Notes under the pieces: generated by a model
Databases searched by the model: none
The model's input: the letters and a program-made list of their open reading frames with translations, nothing else
Told to the model about the DNA's origin: nothing
Assembly: GCF_910583865.1 (NCBI RefSeq)
Contig: NZ_CAJTYX010000036.1
Span: 1 to 28,655, forward strand
Length of the DNA: 28,655 bases
Direction of reading: 5' to 3'
Source of the DNA: an uncultured Muribaculum sp.
GTDB lineage: Bacteria > Bacteroidota > Bacteroidia > Bacteroidales > Muribaculaceae
Part shown: in pieces, positions 1-5,451 of the stretch
Numbering within the stretch: the first letter of the stretch is position 1
Layout: every line of letters begins with the position of its first letter
Translations under genes and position numbers: made by a program

Positions 1-51
1 GCCTTTCAAGATGTTGGACTCTCTGATTTATGGTTTAGCGGACAGTAATAA
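1..51 (+). mobile_element. 3' end of a probable IS transposase (partial)
   Basis: Frame 1 reads AFQDVGLSDLWFSGQ and stops at TAA (46-48). Positions 3-51 recur exactly, inverted, at 28607-28655. A repeat at both edges of a contig, reading as a protein C-terminus, is typical of an insertion sequence where assembly stopped. I cannot name the IS family from 15 residues, and no terminal inverted repeat can be confirmed because the body lies outside the window. It could instead be another repeated gene. Confidence 0.5.
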
Positions 52-249
52 TTCCTATTCAACCTGTTCCGGAATTACCGGATTAAAACCACAGTCTCAG
101 AACTGAGCGCCGTTTACGAAACCGAGGTATCCCGACTCCTCGCTATGAAACTGGAAAACTGAAAGGCACAGACCTCACCGATATTGAGCTGAAACTGCTC
201 CGGAACGTAGAAATAACCTCGGAAGATGTCATTACCACCAGACGCATGG
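52..249 (+). pseudogene. Frameshifted gene remnant, unidentified
   Basis: Right after the repeated edge sequence, one frame runs FLFNLFRNYRIKTTVSELSA and on to MKLEN before a stop at about 160. A second frame then continues as LKGTDLTDIELKLLRN through to RRMVKDSRPE near 260. Read together they look like one helical, protein-like sequence interrupted by a frameshift. No start codon is visible and the right end overlaps the 3' end of hepT on the other strand. I do not recognise the family. The likely history is a host or element gene cut by the IS on the left and by the toxin-antitoxin cassette on the right, which is inference. Confidence 0.35.
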
Positions 250-600
250 TTAAAGATTCCCGGCCAGAAGACTGTCCACCTCTGCCTTGAGACAGGGCAG
301 GTGATTCACTACGATTGCCCATAGGATTTCCGGGATGAGGGAGTCGTAGGAATGAATCACGTAATTACGTGTGTCCACAATCTTTCGGGCGGATGTTATG
401 TTGATTTCAGGATTTATTCTCAACACCCTGTTCATGGCCTCACCTATAATCTCTATGTCGCGCTCTACGAACTTGCGGAACACGAAGTCTGAAACGAAAA
501 CCTCGAATTCTCTGGAACGGGCCTCCGATGCGGTTTCAATCTCGGCTATCGCGTTCCTGATGTCGATGAGATATTTTGTGACTCTCTCATCCATAGACAA
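250..600 (-). CDS. hepT: HepT-like HEPN-domain toxin (DUF86)
   Basis: This 116-residue protein has the size and all-helical make-up of HepT/DUF86 HEPN ribonucleases. The catalytic RX4H motif is visible as RNYVIHSY in the C-terminal half; in the family R and H form the RNase site and the following Tyr is the residue the antitoxin AMPylates. The HEPN-like helix with FVERDIEIIGEAMNR precedes it. Its start overlaps the end of mntA by 14 bp, so translation is probably coupled. All motif residues are present, so the toxin looks intact. In the known pair, HepT cleaves RNA and MntA blocks it. The start at 600 (MSMDERV) or at the third residue is equally possible. Confidence 0.85.
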   Translation of the reverse strand: MSMDERVTKYLIDIRNAIAEIETASEARSREFEVFVSDFVFRKFVERDIEIIGEAMNRVLRINPEINITSARKIVDTRNYVIHSYDSLIPEILWAIVVNHLPCLKAEVDSLLAGNL

Positions 601-898
601 GTCGTTTTGTACGGTCCAGTTCTTTGCGGAAAACGCTGTTGGTTATGTTGCCGTCAAAGACCATATCGACCTTGCGTTTCAGCAGGCTCTCCATCTCATG
701 AAGAAAATCGAAAAAAAGATCTGCCCAGTCCATGTTGTCACGGTTGATGGCCTCTTTGTCAAAATCAACAGCAAAGTCCACGTCGCTGTCCTCGCTGAAC
801 CTGTCGGTAAGTATAGATCCGAAGACATACAGTTTCCTGACCCTGTATTTCTTACAGAGCTCAAAAATGCGGTGGAGATTGATTTCAATAAGTTTCAT
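587..898 (-). CDS. mntA: MntA-like nucleotidyltransferase antitoxin
   Basis: This 103-residue protein is a minimal nucleotidyltransferase. The signature GSX10DXD is complete: GSILTDRFSEDSDVD, followed by a later acidic residue in KVDMVFD that would be the third metal ligand. The order (MNT gene first, HEPN gene second, overlapping) is the standard MntA-HepT arrangement. In characterised systems MntA transfers AMP units onto the Tyr beside the HepT RNase motif and inactivates it. A Bacteroidetes -7 element lies 21 bp upstream of the start. The pair sits in a mobile region next to an integrase, consistent with a plasmid or island maintenance or anti-phage role (inference). Confidence 0.87.
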   Translation of the reverse strand: MKLIEINLHRIFELCKKYRVRKLYVFGSILTDRFSEDSDVDFAVDFDKEAINRDNMDWADLFFDFLHEMESLLKRKVDMVFDGNITNSVFRKELDRTKRLVYG

Positions 899-918
899 AC
901 GATTCCGTGCTTCACGTG

Positions 919-926
919 CAAATATA
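919..926 (-). promoter_or_regulatory. -7 element for mntA-hepT
   Basis: The minus strand reads TATATTTG, matching the Bacteroidetes -7 consensus TAnnTTTG, 21 bp before the mntA start. No TTTG is found 19-21 bp further upstream, so only the -7 half is supported. A very short leader is predicted. Confidence 0.5.
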
Positions 927-1021
927 CAACAAATTTTTGATATTCCGTGTTTTCTGCGCCTCCAATCGAAGCCGGCTGCATCAAAATAATCTAAAAGATT
1001 GTTTCAACGCGAAAAGCATAG

Positions 1022-1062
1022 CGTGTCAGGATAATAACACAAGATTATTCTGACACGTTTTT
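1022..1062 (+). terminator. Rho-independent terminator with no visible plus-strand parent gene
   Basis: Arms 1022-1035 and 1044-1057 form a 14-bp stem with one G-U pair and an 8-nt loop, followed by TTTTTATTTT. The T tract is on the plus strand only. Upstream on that strand there is only the gene remnant at 52-249; mntA-hepT is on the other strand. It may be left over from a rearranged gene, or insulate the downstream gene at 1184. Confidence 0.65.
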
Positions 1063-1075
1063 ATTTTGACACGGA

Positions 1076-1112
1076 AAGCCCGGCACCGGTCAAAGGAACC
1101 GATGCCGGGCTT
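1076..1112 (+). terminator. Second GC-rich hairpin, possible terminator
   Basis: AAGCCCGGCACCGGT (1076-1090) pairs with ACCGATGCCGGGCTT (1098-1112) around a 7-nt loop, with one mismatch. It lies only 14 bp past the T tract of the hairpin at 1022-1062. The following sequence (GCTTTATG) is a weak T tract. A further 6-bp hairpin GTCTGC/GCAGAC follows at 1120-1134. Together they make a strongly structured block before the gene at 1184. Confidence 0.45.
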
Positions 1113-1183
1113 GCTTTATGTCTGCCCGGCAGACTTACGGGGAAGATCCATATATAATTTATAAAGTCAATATTTTAAATTAA

Positions 1184-1738
1184 ATGGAGATACTTCCCAA
1201 CTTTAAATTCGATGTGACAGTTTCCGACCGGGGTTTCACGGCCAAACCTACAGGAGTGGACTACCGGCGTATGGTATGGCGCAAACAGACCGTGGGCCTT
1301 GACAATTTCGTGTCGCTGGTAAGATGCGGATACAGCTATTGTCATATTTACTTTCGCAACGACCGCAGGAACGCTAAATTCCTCTACTCACAGGTTGTGA
1401 GCATTGATGTCGATGATTCTGATATAGACCTTGCAACATTCTTCAATGAATGCCAGCTAAAGCCGACGTTTGCATACGAGACATTTTCCAACGGCAAAGA
1501 GGGAAAATTTCGTTACAGGCTGGTGTATGTGTTCAAGGAACATCTCAGCCAGAGAGGTTTGCCCCAGATGTATGAGAAGATATGCCGTATGACAGGGCTG
1601 GAACACACCAGGGACCATTGTGGAAAAACCTTGTCACAGCTGATGAACGGCACTGACCGCAATGCGCTGGTGCTCCGGTCAAACCGCATATATTCCTCTG
1701 TATCCGACCTGCCTGTTGATGACACGGACTTTGATTAG
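1184..1738 (+). CDS. N-terminal fragment, VirE-N/primase-like domain
   Basis: 184 residues from MEILPNFKFDVTVSDRGF to a TAG stop. Features are VVSIDVDDSDIDLATFFNE, with an acidic DVDD cluster, FAYETFSNGKEGKFRYRLVY and KTLSQLMNGTDRNALVL. An acidic strand followed by a basic strand of the RYRLVYVF type is the pattern in archaeo-eukaryotic-primase-like and VirE-N proteins of Bacteroidetes elements. This piece could still fold and be made on its own. No Shine-Dalgarno or clear -7 element precedes it; the leader is very AT-rich. Confidence 0.55.
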   Translation: MEILPNFKFDVTVSDRGFTAKPTGVDYRRMVWRKQTVGLDNFVSLVRCGYSYCHIYFRNDRRNAKFLYSQVVSIDVDDSDIDLATFFNECQLKPTFAYETFSNGKEGKFRYRLVYVFKEHLSQRGLPQMYEKICRMTGLEHTRDHCGKTLSQLMNGTDRNALVLRSNRIYSSVSDLPVDDTDFD

Positions 1739-1924
1739 ATAGTTGCCTACAAAGATTCACTGCTGCCTGTTGCGCCAAAGTACAAGGCTTATGTCCCCAC
1801 AAAACCAGTTCAGAAACAACTCTCCTATAATATTAATAATATACCCCGTAATAACCCAAAACAATATAATTCTAATGACCCAAAATGGAAAAACTGTCTT
1901 GACAGCATACAGGAGCCTCTTGGC

Positions 1925-2521
1925 ATGCTGAGAAGCAGCGTGGATGACTTCCTGAAATTCTATGGACGTACAATCAGGCTGATACGGTGGTCGAAGCTGA
2001 CCTACAACGAATCAGGCTACTGTGTGATTCCCGAGGATCATCTCTCTTTGTTTGTGCGTTATTCCAGGCGCAAAGGCGAATGCTGCGTGAGACGCTTCCG
2101 AGACGGTGAGAAAAGGCGCAACAGGCTCTTTATAGACGGCTGCATCATACGTAAGATAAAGCCCGACATCACATTTCTGGAACTGTTCTTCAACCTTGTC
2201 CACAGGGTACACTTCTACTATGACAACTCTGACGGTGTGTTGTCATATGAACTCATCGCGCGAAAGGCTTATGACGTGATGTACTACGACAGGTTTGACG
2301 AGATTGTTTTCAAGTCCATGCGAGCCGGAAGCATAACAACCTCTCCAGGATATTGCCGTAACCACGGCATTTCAAGGGCTTCCCACTCCCGGAAGGCTCT
2401 CATGTATGTATGCCTCAATCAAGAAGTGGTACAACCCGGAGCTATCGGTAACGGAAAACTTAGCTTATGCCCGCGAGAAAGGTGTCAGTGTAAGCCTTTC
2501 CACCCTCAAACGCTACTGTAG
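1925..2521 (+). CDS. Middle fragment of the broken primase-like gene
   Basis: This open frame is in phase with the fragment at 1184 and begins at the first Met after the TAG, although protein-like sequence already runs from 1739. Residues such as VDDFLKFYGRTIRLIRWSKL and DGCIIRKIKPDITFLELFFNLVHR look native. From 2405 on the frame is wrong: the last 39 residues (VCLNQEVVQPGA and following) are frameshift product after the ATGT duplication. It is probably not translated independently. Confidence 0.4.
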   Translation: MLRSSVDDFLKFYGRTIRLIRWSKLTYNESGYCVIPEDHLSLFVRYSRRKGECCVRRFRDGEKRRNRLFIDGCIIRKIKPDITFLELFFNLVHRVHFYYDNSDGVLSYELIARKAYDVMYYDRFDEIVFKSMRAGSITTSPGYCRNHGISRASHSRKALMYVCLNQEVVQPGAIGNGKLSLCPRERCQCKPFHPQTLL

Positions 2522-2912
2522 GTTCAACGATATAAGCCAAAGTCCCATGCATCGTGAGATGTCATCATGGTACAATCCCCATGAGTCTGTCAAAGATAAC
2601 CTTGAATATGCGCGTGAGCATGGTATAAAGACATCCAGGTCGGCACTATACAAGTATTGCAATGACAACGGCATTCCGACTAAAGGGAGGGCAGGTCAAT
2701 CTTCAGCACCTCGTCGCGAAGTTTCGACGGAAGGAAATGGGCGTAGACCTTCTCCGTTATCTCTGTCGATGAATGCCCGAGGAGCTGGCTTACCATGGTC
2801 ATTTCCATCCCTGAGTTCAAACTTAAAACTGCAAAAGTATGCCTTGCCACGTGGAATGTCAGTGCAAATTCCAATCCTGCCTTGTTTCCGGCTACTGACA
2901 ACGACTGGTTGA
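2406..2912 (+). CDS. C-terminal fragment with two HTH-like WYNP repeats
   Basis: Two copies of a 36-residue unit lie 47 residues apart: W8-YNPELSVTENLAYAREKG...LKRYCRFNDI43 and W55-YNPHESVKDNLEYAREHG...LYKYCNDNGI90. The pattern (NP, SV-x-x-NL, YARE-x-G, S-x-L-x-x-YC, GI) suggests helix-turn-helix DNA-binding repeats. From about residue 92 (2680 on) the frame is antisense to the integrase and becomes low in protein character (PSPLSLSMNARGAGL), so the native end was probably lost at a junction near 2680. Confidence 0.45.
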   Translation: MYASIKKWYNPELSVTENLAYAREKGVSVSLSTLKRYCRFNDISQSPMHREMSSWYNPHESVKDNLEYAREHGIKTSRSALYKYCNDNGIPTKGRAGQSSAPRREVSTEGNGRRPSPLSLSMNARGAGLPWSFPSLSSNLKLQKYALPRGMSVQIPILPCFRLLTTTG

Positions 2913-4014
2913 TGCCGCGTGTCTTGGCGTTACGGATGTGGTATAATGACTTTGTGTCGTCAAGGTTGAAATCATCTGGAAGCAACCCGAAAACAAAACG
3001 CTGATGCCGGCCCTTCCACTTGTCAAGCACGGCCGATGCCTGGGCGGTCAGCGGCACGACGTTGCGGTTCTTGGTCTTTACCTGAATCTTGTTGAGCGTC
3101 TTTTTGTCAAGGTCTATGTCTGACCATTGCAGGGTTATGATGTCGATCACGCGCAGCCCGCAGGCGTATGTGGCGAACAGGAACATCTCTATATATTCTT
3201 TCCTGCGTGCCTCCGTGTCTGAACCATGGAACGCTATCAGTTTCTGAAGCTCATACTTTGACAGATGCCTTACGTTTGCATCCTCGTCTTTCTGTAGCGA
3301 GACTGTCTTTGCAATCCTCATGCCTTGCAACGCCGCATTAAGGGACGCCGGTATGTAGCCCTCTATCATGGCCTGCTGACACCCTTTCAGAATAGGCGTC
3401 AGCGCATGGTTTATGGTCTCGTCGCTGTTGTCCTTGATTTCCTTTCTCCACCGTATGTGCCTGTCGATTAAAGCGGTGCTGATTTCCGACACATATATCC
3501 TGTCAGGGGCATATGTACCGAGGGCACACGATTTCAGAAACTCTGCAAACATTCTCATGGCGCTAAGGCCATTGTGGTAGACGCTCTGTCCTATCTTGCT
3601 CCGGTCAAGCTCGTTTCTGAGATGGGTTTCCACAAACTCCCTGAAATCAATCCCTTTGTCGGGCCTTGTGGCCGGGGTGCCGTCAATGAACGCCTTCATT
3701 ACCTCGGCGGTCATCTGCCCCTTATGCTCCTCGCACCAGTGAGCCACCTGCTCGTCGAGCGAGTCAAGTCTCTTCATCAGCCTGTTGTTGACCGCACGGT
3801 AGCCTTGCCCGTAGCCGGGACGCAGACCGCCGCGACCCCGGTTGGCTTTCAGATCCCAGTCCTGTTCCATCACCGTCACGCCCGATGCCCGGCGCACAGG
3901 CACGGAGTTGACCACATACTCTATCTGCACCACAAGGGGCTGTCCCTCGCGATGCCGGTTGGTCTTGTATAGTCTGAGATGCCCTGTCGGATAGGGCCTT
4001 GATGCCTTTCCCAT
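2680..4014 (-). CDS. Tyrosine recombinase / integrase
   Basis: 444 residues, full length for a Bacteroidetes conjugative- or mobilizable-element integrase. An N-terminal Arm-DNA-binding region (about 1-110) and a SAM-like core-binding domain (about 120-245) precede the catalytic domain. All catalytic residues are present: R288 (CGLRVIDI), K313 (VKTKNR), H388 and R391 (FHVARHTFA), H414 (LLGHSSTE) and Y424 (KVYAHF). The start is supported by GAGGAGG at 4025-4031, 10 nt before ATG; such strong Shine-Dalgarno sites are unusual in Bacteroidetes and absent from the core genes here. It likely integrates an element extending to the left, with the attachment site between its start and the core gene at 4289-4510 (inference). 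Its 3' end meets the broken primase-like gene head-on. Confidence 0.93.
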   Translation of the reverse strand: MGKASRPYPTGHLRLYKTNRHREGQPLVVQIEYVVNSVPVRRASGVTVMEQDWDLKANRGRGGLRPGYGQGYRAVNNRLMKRLDSLDEQVAHWCEEHKGQMTAEVMKAFIDGTPATRPDKGIDFREFVETHLRNELDRSKIGQSVYHNGLSAMRMFAEFLKSCALGTYAPDRIYVSEISTALIDRHIRWRKEIKDNSDETINHALTPILKGCQQAMIEGYIPASLNAALQGMRIAKTVSLQKDEDANVRHLSKYELQKLIAFHGSDTEARRKEYIEMFLFATYACGLRVIDIITLQWSDIDLDKKTLNKIQVKTKNRNVVPLTAQASAVLDKWKGRHQRFVFGLLPDDFNLDDTKSLYHIRNAKTRGINQSLSVAGNKAGLEFALTFHVARHTFAVLSLNSGMEMTMVSQLLGHSSTEITEKVYAHFLPSKLRDEVLKIDLPSL

Positions 4015-4049
4015 GGTTGATATTCCTCCTCTATGGTTTTACACGAAGT

Positions 4050-4196
4050 TACGATATTTTTACGATATTATATTACACGCAGGAGGAAAAGTCTACAATG
4101 GCTGCCTGTGGATGGTCGGAAGCGACCGGGAAGCCCATCCCATTGGGCGTGAGCGATATTACAAAAATGTCGGTGCACTATTTTTACGCTATCGTA
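4050..4196 (+). repeat. CGATAT direct repeats upstream of the integrase
   Basis: TACGATATT occurs at 4050-4058 and again at 4061-4069, an 11-bp period, about one helical turn. CGATATTA recurs at 4154-4161 and the inverse ATCGTA at 4191-4196. Short repeats of this kind beside an integrase gene are often arm-type integrase or excisionase binding sites. This is inference from position and spacing. Confidence 0.4.
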
Positions 4197-4217
4197 TTTT
4201 GCGCCAAAACGCGGTAA
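4098..4217 (+). CDS. Small ORF with strong ribosome-binding site, unidentified
   Basis: A 39-residue frame begins MAACGWSEATGKPIPLG and ends AIVFCAKTR. AGGAGG at 4081-4086 lies 11 nt before the ATG, which mirrors the strong site used by the divergent integrase. It lies where a small excisionase or control protein might be, but the sequence shows no helix-turn-helix and it overlaps the putative arm-site repeats. It may be non-coding attachment-site DNA. Confidence 0.2.
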   Translation: MAACGWSEATGKPIPLGVSDITKMSVHYFYAIVFCAKTR

Positions 4218-4224
4218 AAGGCAA

Positions 4225-4267
4225 TAAAAAAGGTGTCAGATGTCGCAATAAAAACATCTAACACCTT
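4225..4267 (-). terminator. Terminator downstream of the DUF2795 gene
   Basis: AAGGTGTCAGATGT (4230-4243) pairs with ACATCTAACACCTT (4254-4267), 13 of 14 positions, around a 10-nt loop. On the minus strand the stem is followed by TTTTTT (4225-4230). It lies 22 bp past the stop of the gene at 4289-4510, and gives a right-hand limit for the mobile region. Confidence 0.75.
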
Positions 4268-4288
4268 GTTTATGAGGTATATATCAAT

Positions 4289-4510
4289 TCAATACTCCTC
4301 CTCGTTGAAGAAGAAATCCTCTTTGGAGGGATAGTCGGGCCAAATATCCTCGATGCATTCATAGGTGTCGCCCTCATCCTCCATTTCCTGAAGGTTTTCA
4401 ATCACTTCGAGGGGAGCGCCTGAACGCATGGCGTAGTCGATAAGTTCTTCCTTGGTGGCGGGCCAGGGAGCATCTTCAAGCTTTGAAGCCAATTCAAGTG
4501 TCCAGTACAT
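4289..4510 (-). CDS. DUF2795 domain small acidic protein
   Basis: 73 residues: MYWTLELASKLEDAPWPATK, then ELIDYAMRSGAPLEVIENLQ, then an acidic tail ending FFFNEEEY. The W-x-x-T-K-x-E-L-I-D-Y-A pattern and length match the DUF2795 proteins conserved in Bacteroidetes. The molecular function is unknown. It has its own terminator at 4225-4267. The adenosyltransferase gene lies 185 bp upstream on the same strand; no TAnnTTTG box is visible in that gap, so it could be read through from there. It is the first core-like gene next to the mobile region. Confidence 0.75.
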   Translation of the reverse strand: MYWTLELASKLEDAPWPATKEELIDYAMRSGAPLEVIENLQEMEDEGDTYECIEDIWPDYPSKEDFFFNEEEY

Positions 4511-4695
4511 ATTCTTTGTTTTTTATTGTTTACTTAACGTATCAAGCCGGATAGCGGTTCAACCGATTAAGAGCAATTAAGCAAATACTCCGAAACGATC
4601 GTCCGGCAAATCAAGCCGGTTGACTCGCCGCAATTCGACCAAAGGATGGTTGGGCCGCCCATTTACGGCATGACAGCCGCAAGCCGGCAATCCTC
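4511..4695. other. Spacer with small inverted repeats
   Basis: No gene is seen. Two short hairpins are present: CGGTTCAACCG at 4553-4563 and CCGGC/GCCGG arms at 4603-4607 and 4615-4619. Neither is followed by a T tract on the minus strand, so no clear terminator for the adenosyltransferase is visible. Confidence 0.4.
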
Positions 4696-5259
4696 TTAAA
4701 CATTCTTGTCCCAGAAGCGCTCGTCGGTCTGGTTGTCGACATTGTTGAAGCGGGCGAGCACGAAGAAGAAGTCGCTCAGACGGTTGATGTAGCGCAGCAC
4801 GTTAGGGTCGACATATGCCACGTCGGCCAATGCCACTATGCGGCGTTCACAGCGGCGGCACATGGTGCGGCATACGTGTGACACGGCGGCACGGTGCGTC
4901 CCGCCGGGAAGCACGAAGTTGGTGAGCGGGGGAAGCTGCGCGTCGAGCATGTCGATAACCTGCTCTATATTCTCCACATTCTCGGCGGAGAGACCCGGGC
5001 AGCGGGTAATGGCATTGTCAGGGTTAGGAGTAGCCAGATATGCACCGATGTTGAAGAGGCGGTTCTGCACGCGGTGGAGGAGTTCTACCGCATCAGGCTG
5101 CAGACACGGTATGGCAAGCAGCACGCCAATATTGGCATTAAGCTCATCGACCGAGCCGTAAGCTTCAATGCGGATGTCGGTTTTCTTTACCCTGACGCCT
5201 CCGACGAGCGAAGTCGCGCCGGTGTCACCGGTAGTTGTGTAAACTTTGCTTTTTGTCAT
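4696..5259 (-). CDS. pduO: PduO/MMAB-type corrinoid adenosyltransferase
   Basis: 187 residues, the normal length. The N-terminal ATP-binding motif TTTGDTGATSLVGGVRVKK is complete, followed by RIEAYGSVDELNANIG. The C-terminal half has FVLPGGTHRAAVSHVCRTMCRR and LRYINRLSDFFFVLARFNN, both hallmarks of the family. The enzyme transfers the adenosyl group of ATP to cob(I)alamin, making adenosylcobalamin, the cofactor of enzymes such as methylmalonyl-CoA mutase. No other cobalamin genes are adjacent. A canonical promoter lies just upstream with a leader of only about 10-15 nt, so no room exists for a cobalamin riboswitch. Confidence 0.93.
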   Translation of the reverse strand: MTKSKVYTTTGDTGATSLVGGVRVKKTDIRIEAYGSVDELNANIGVLLAIPCLQPDAVELLHRVQNRLFNIGAYLATPNPDNAITRCPGLSAENVENIEQVIDMLDAQLPPLTNFVLPGGTHRAAVSHVCRTMCRRCERRIVALADVAYVDPNVLRYINRLSDFFFVLARFNNVDNQTDERFWDKNV

Positions 5260-5279
5260 GACTTAGCTGATTTGGGCGG

Positions 5280-5311
5280 CAAATATACAAACAATTATCT
5301 ATTATTCCAAA
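5280..5311 (-). promoter_or_regulatory. Promoter of the adenosyltransferase gene
   Basis: On the minus strand TTTG (5308-5311) is followed, after exactly 20 nt, by TATATTTG (5280-5287). This is a full match to the Bacteroidetes primary sigma-factor consensus TTTG-N19-21-TAnnTTTG. Transcription should begin about 10-15 nt before the ATG at 5259. Confidence 0.8.
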
Positions 5312-5376
5312 ACAAATCGCACATGGACGCCAACCGGGTAGATATAAGCATGTTATACTGCCACATATAGCGCAAC

Positions 5377-5411
5377 AAAAAGACGGGCGCACCAATGATG
5401 GCGCGCCCGTC
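5377..5411 (-). terminator. Terminator of the GLUG protein gene
   Basis: GACGGGCGC (5382-5390) and GCGCCCGTC (5403-5411) form a perfect 9-bp stem, extendable by CC/GG inside. On the minus strand it is followed by TTTTT (5377-5381). It lies 41 bp past the stop of the gene at 5452-11649. Confidence 0.85.
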
Positions 5412-5451
5412 GGAGGATTTTCAATCGCCGGAATCACCGACGAGAAGATTT

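Larger units (their letters stand above)
1184..2912 (+). pseudogene. Primase/VirE-N-like mobile-element gene broken by TAG and a 4-bp duplication
   Basis: Three pieces form one ancestral gene. The first ends at TAG 1736-1738, but the same frame stays open and protein-like from 1739 to about 2401 (IVAYKDSLLPVAPKYKAY and onward). At 2402-2410 the sequence ATGTATGTATG contains a tandem 4-bp repeat; removing one copy joins ...RKALMYA to SIKKWYNPELSV in the downstream frame. The restored protein would be about 500 residues: an N-terminal domain, an Asn-rich linker, a middle domain, then two WYNP-type repeats. The sequence pattern resembles the BT4734/VirE-N primase-associated proteins of Bacteroidales mobile elements; that assignment is by general resemblance only. 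The last 230 bp run antisense to the integrase and are probably not native. Confidence 0.6.

Noticed and set aside
371..940. 189-residue plus-strand frame over mntA-hepT
   Set aside because: Shadow of two genes with complete catalytic motifs on the other strand.
1736..1738. TAG read as an amino acid (recoded amber codon, as in some gut phages)
   Set aside because: The same gene also has a frameshift, and no other recoded TAG is seen among neighbours, so decay is simpler.
5260..5279. Cobalamin riboswitch ahead of the adenosyltransferase gene
   Set aside because: The promoter leaves a leader of only about 10-15 nt, far too short.
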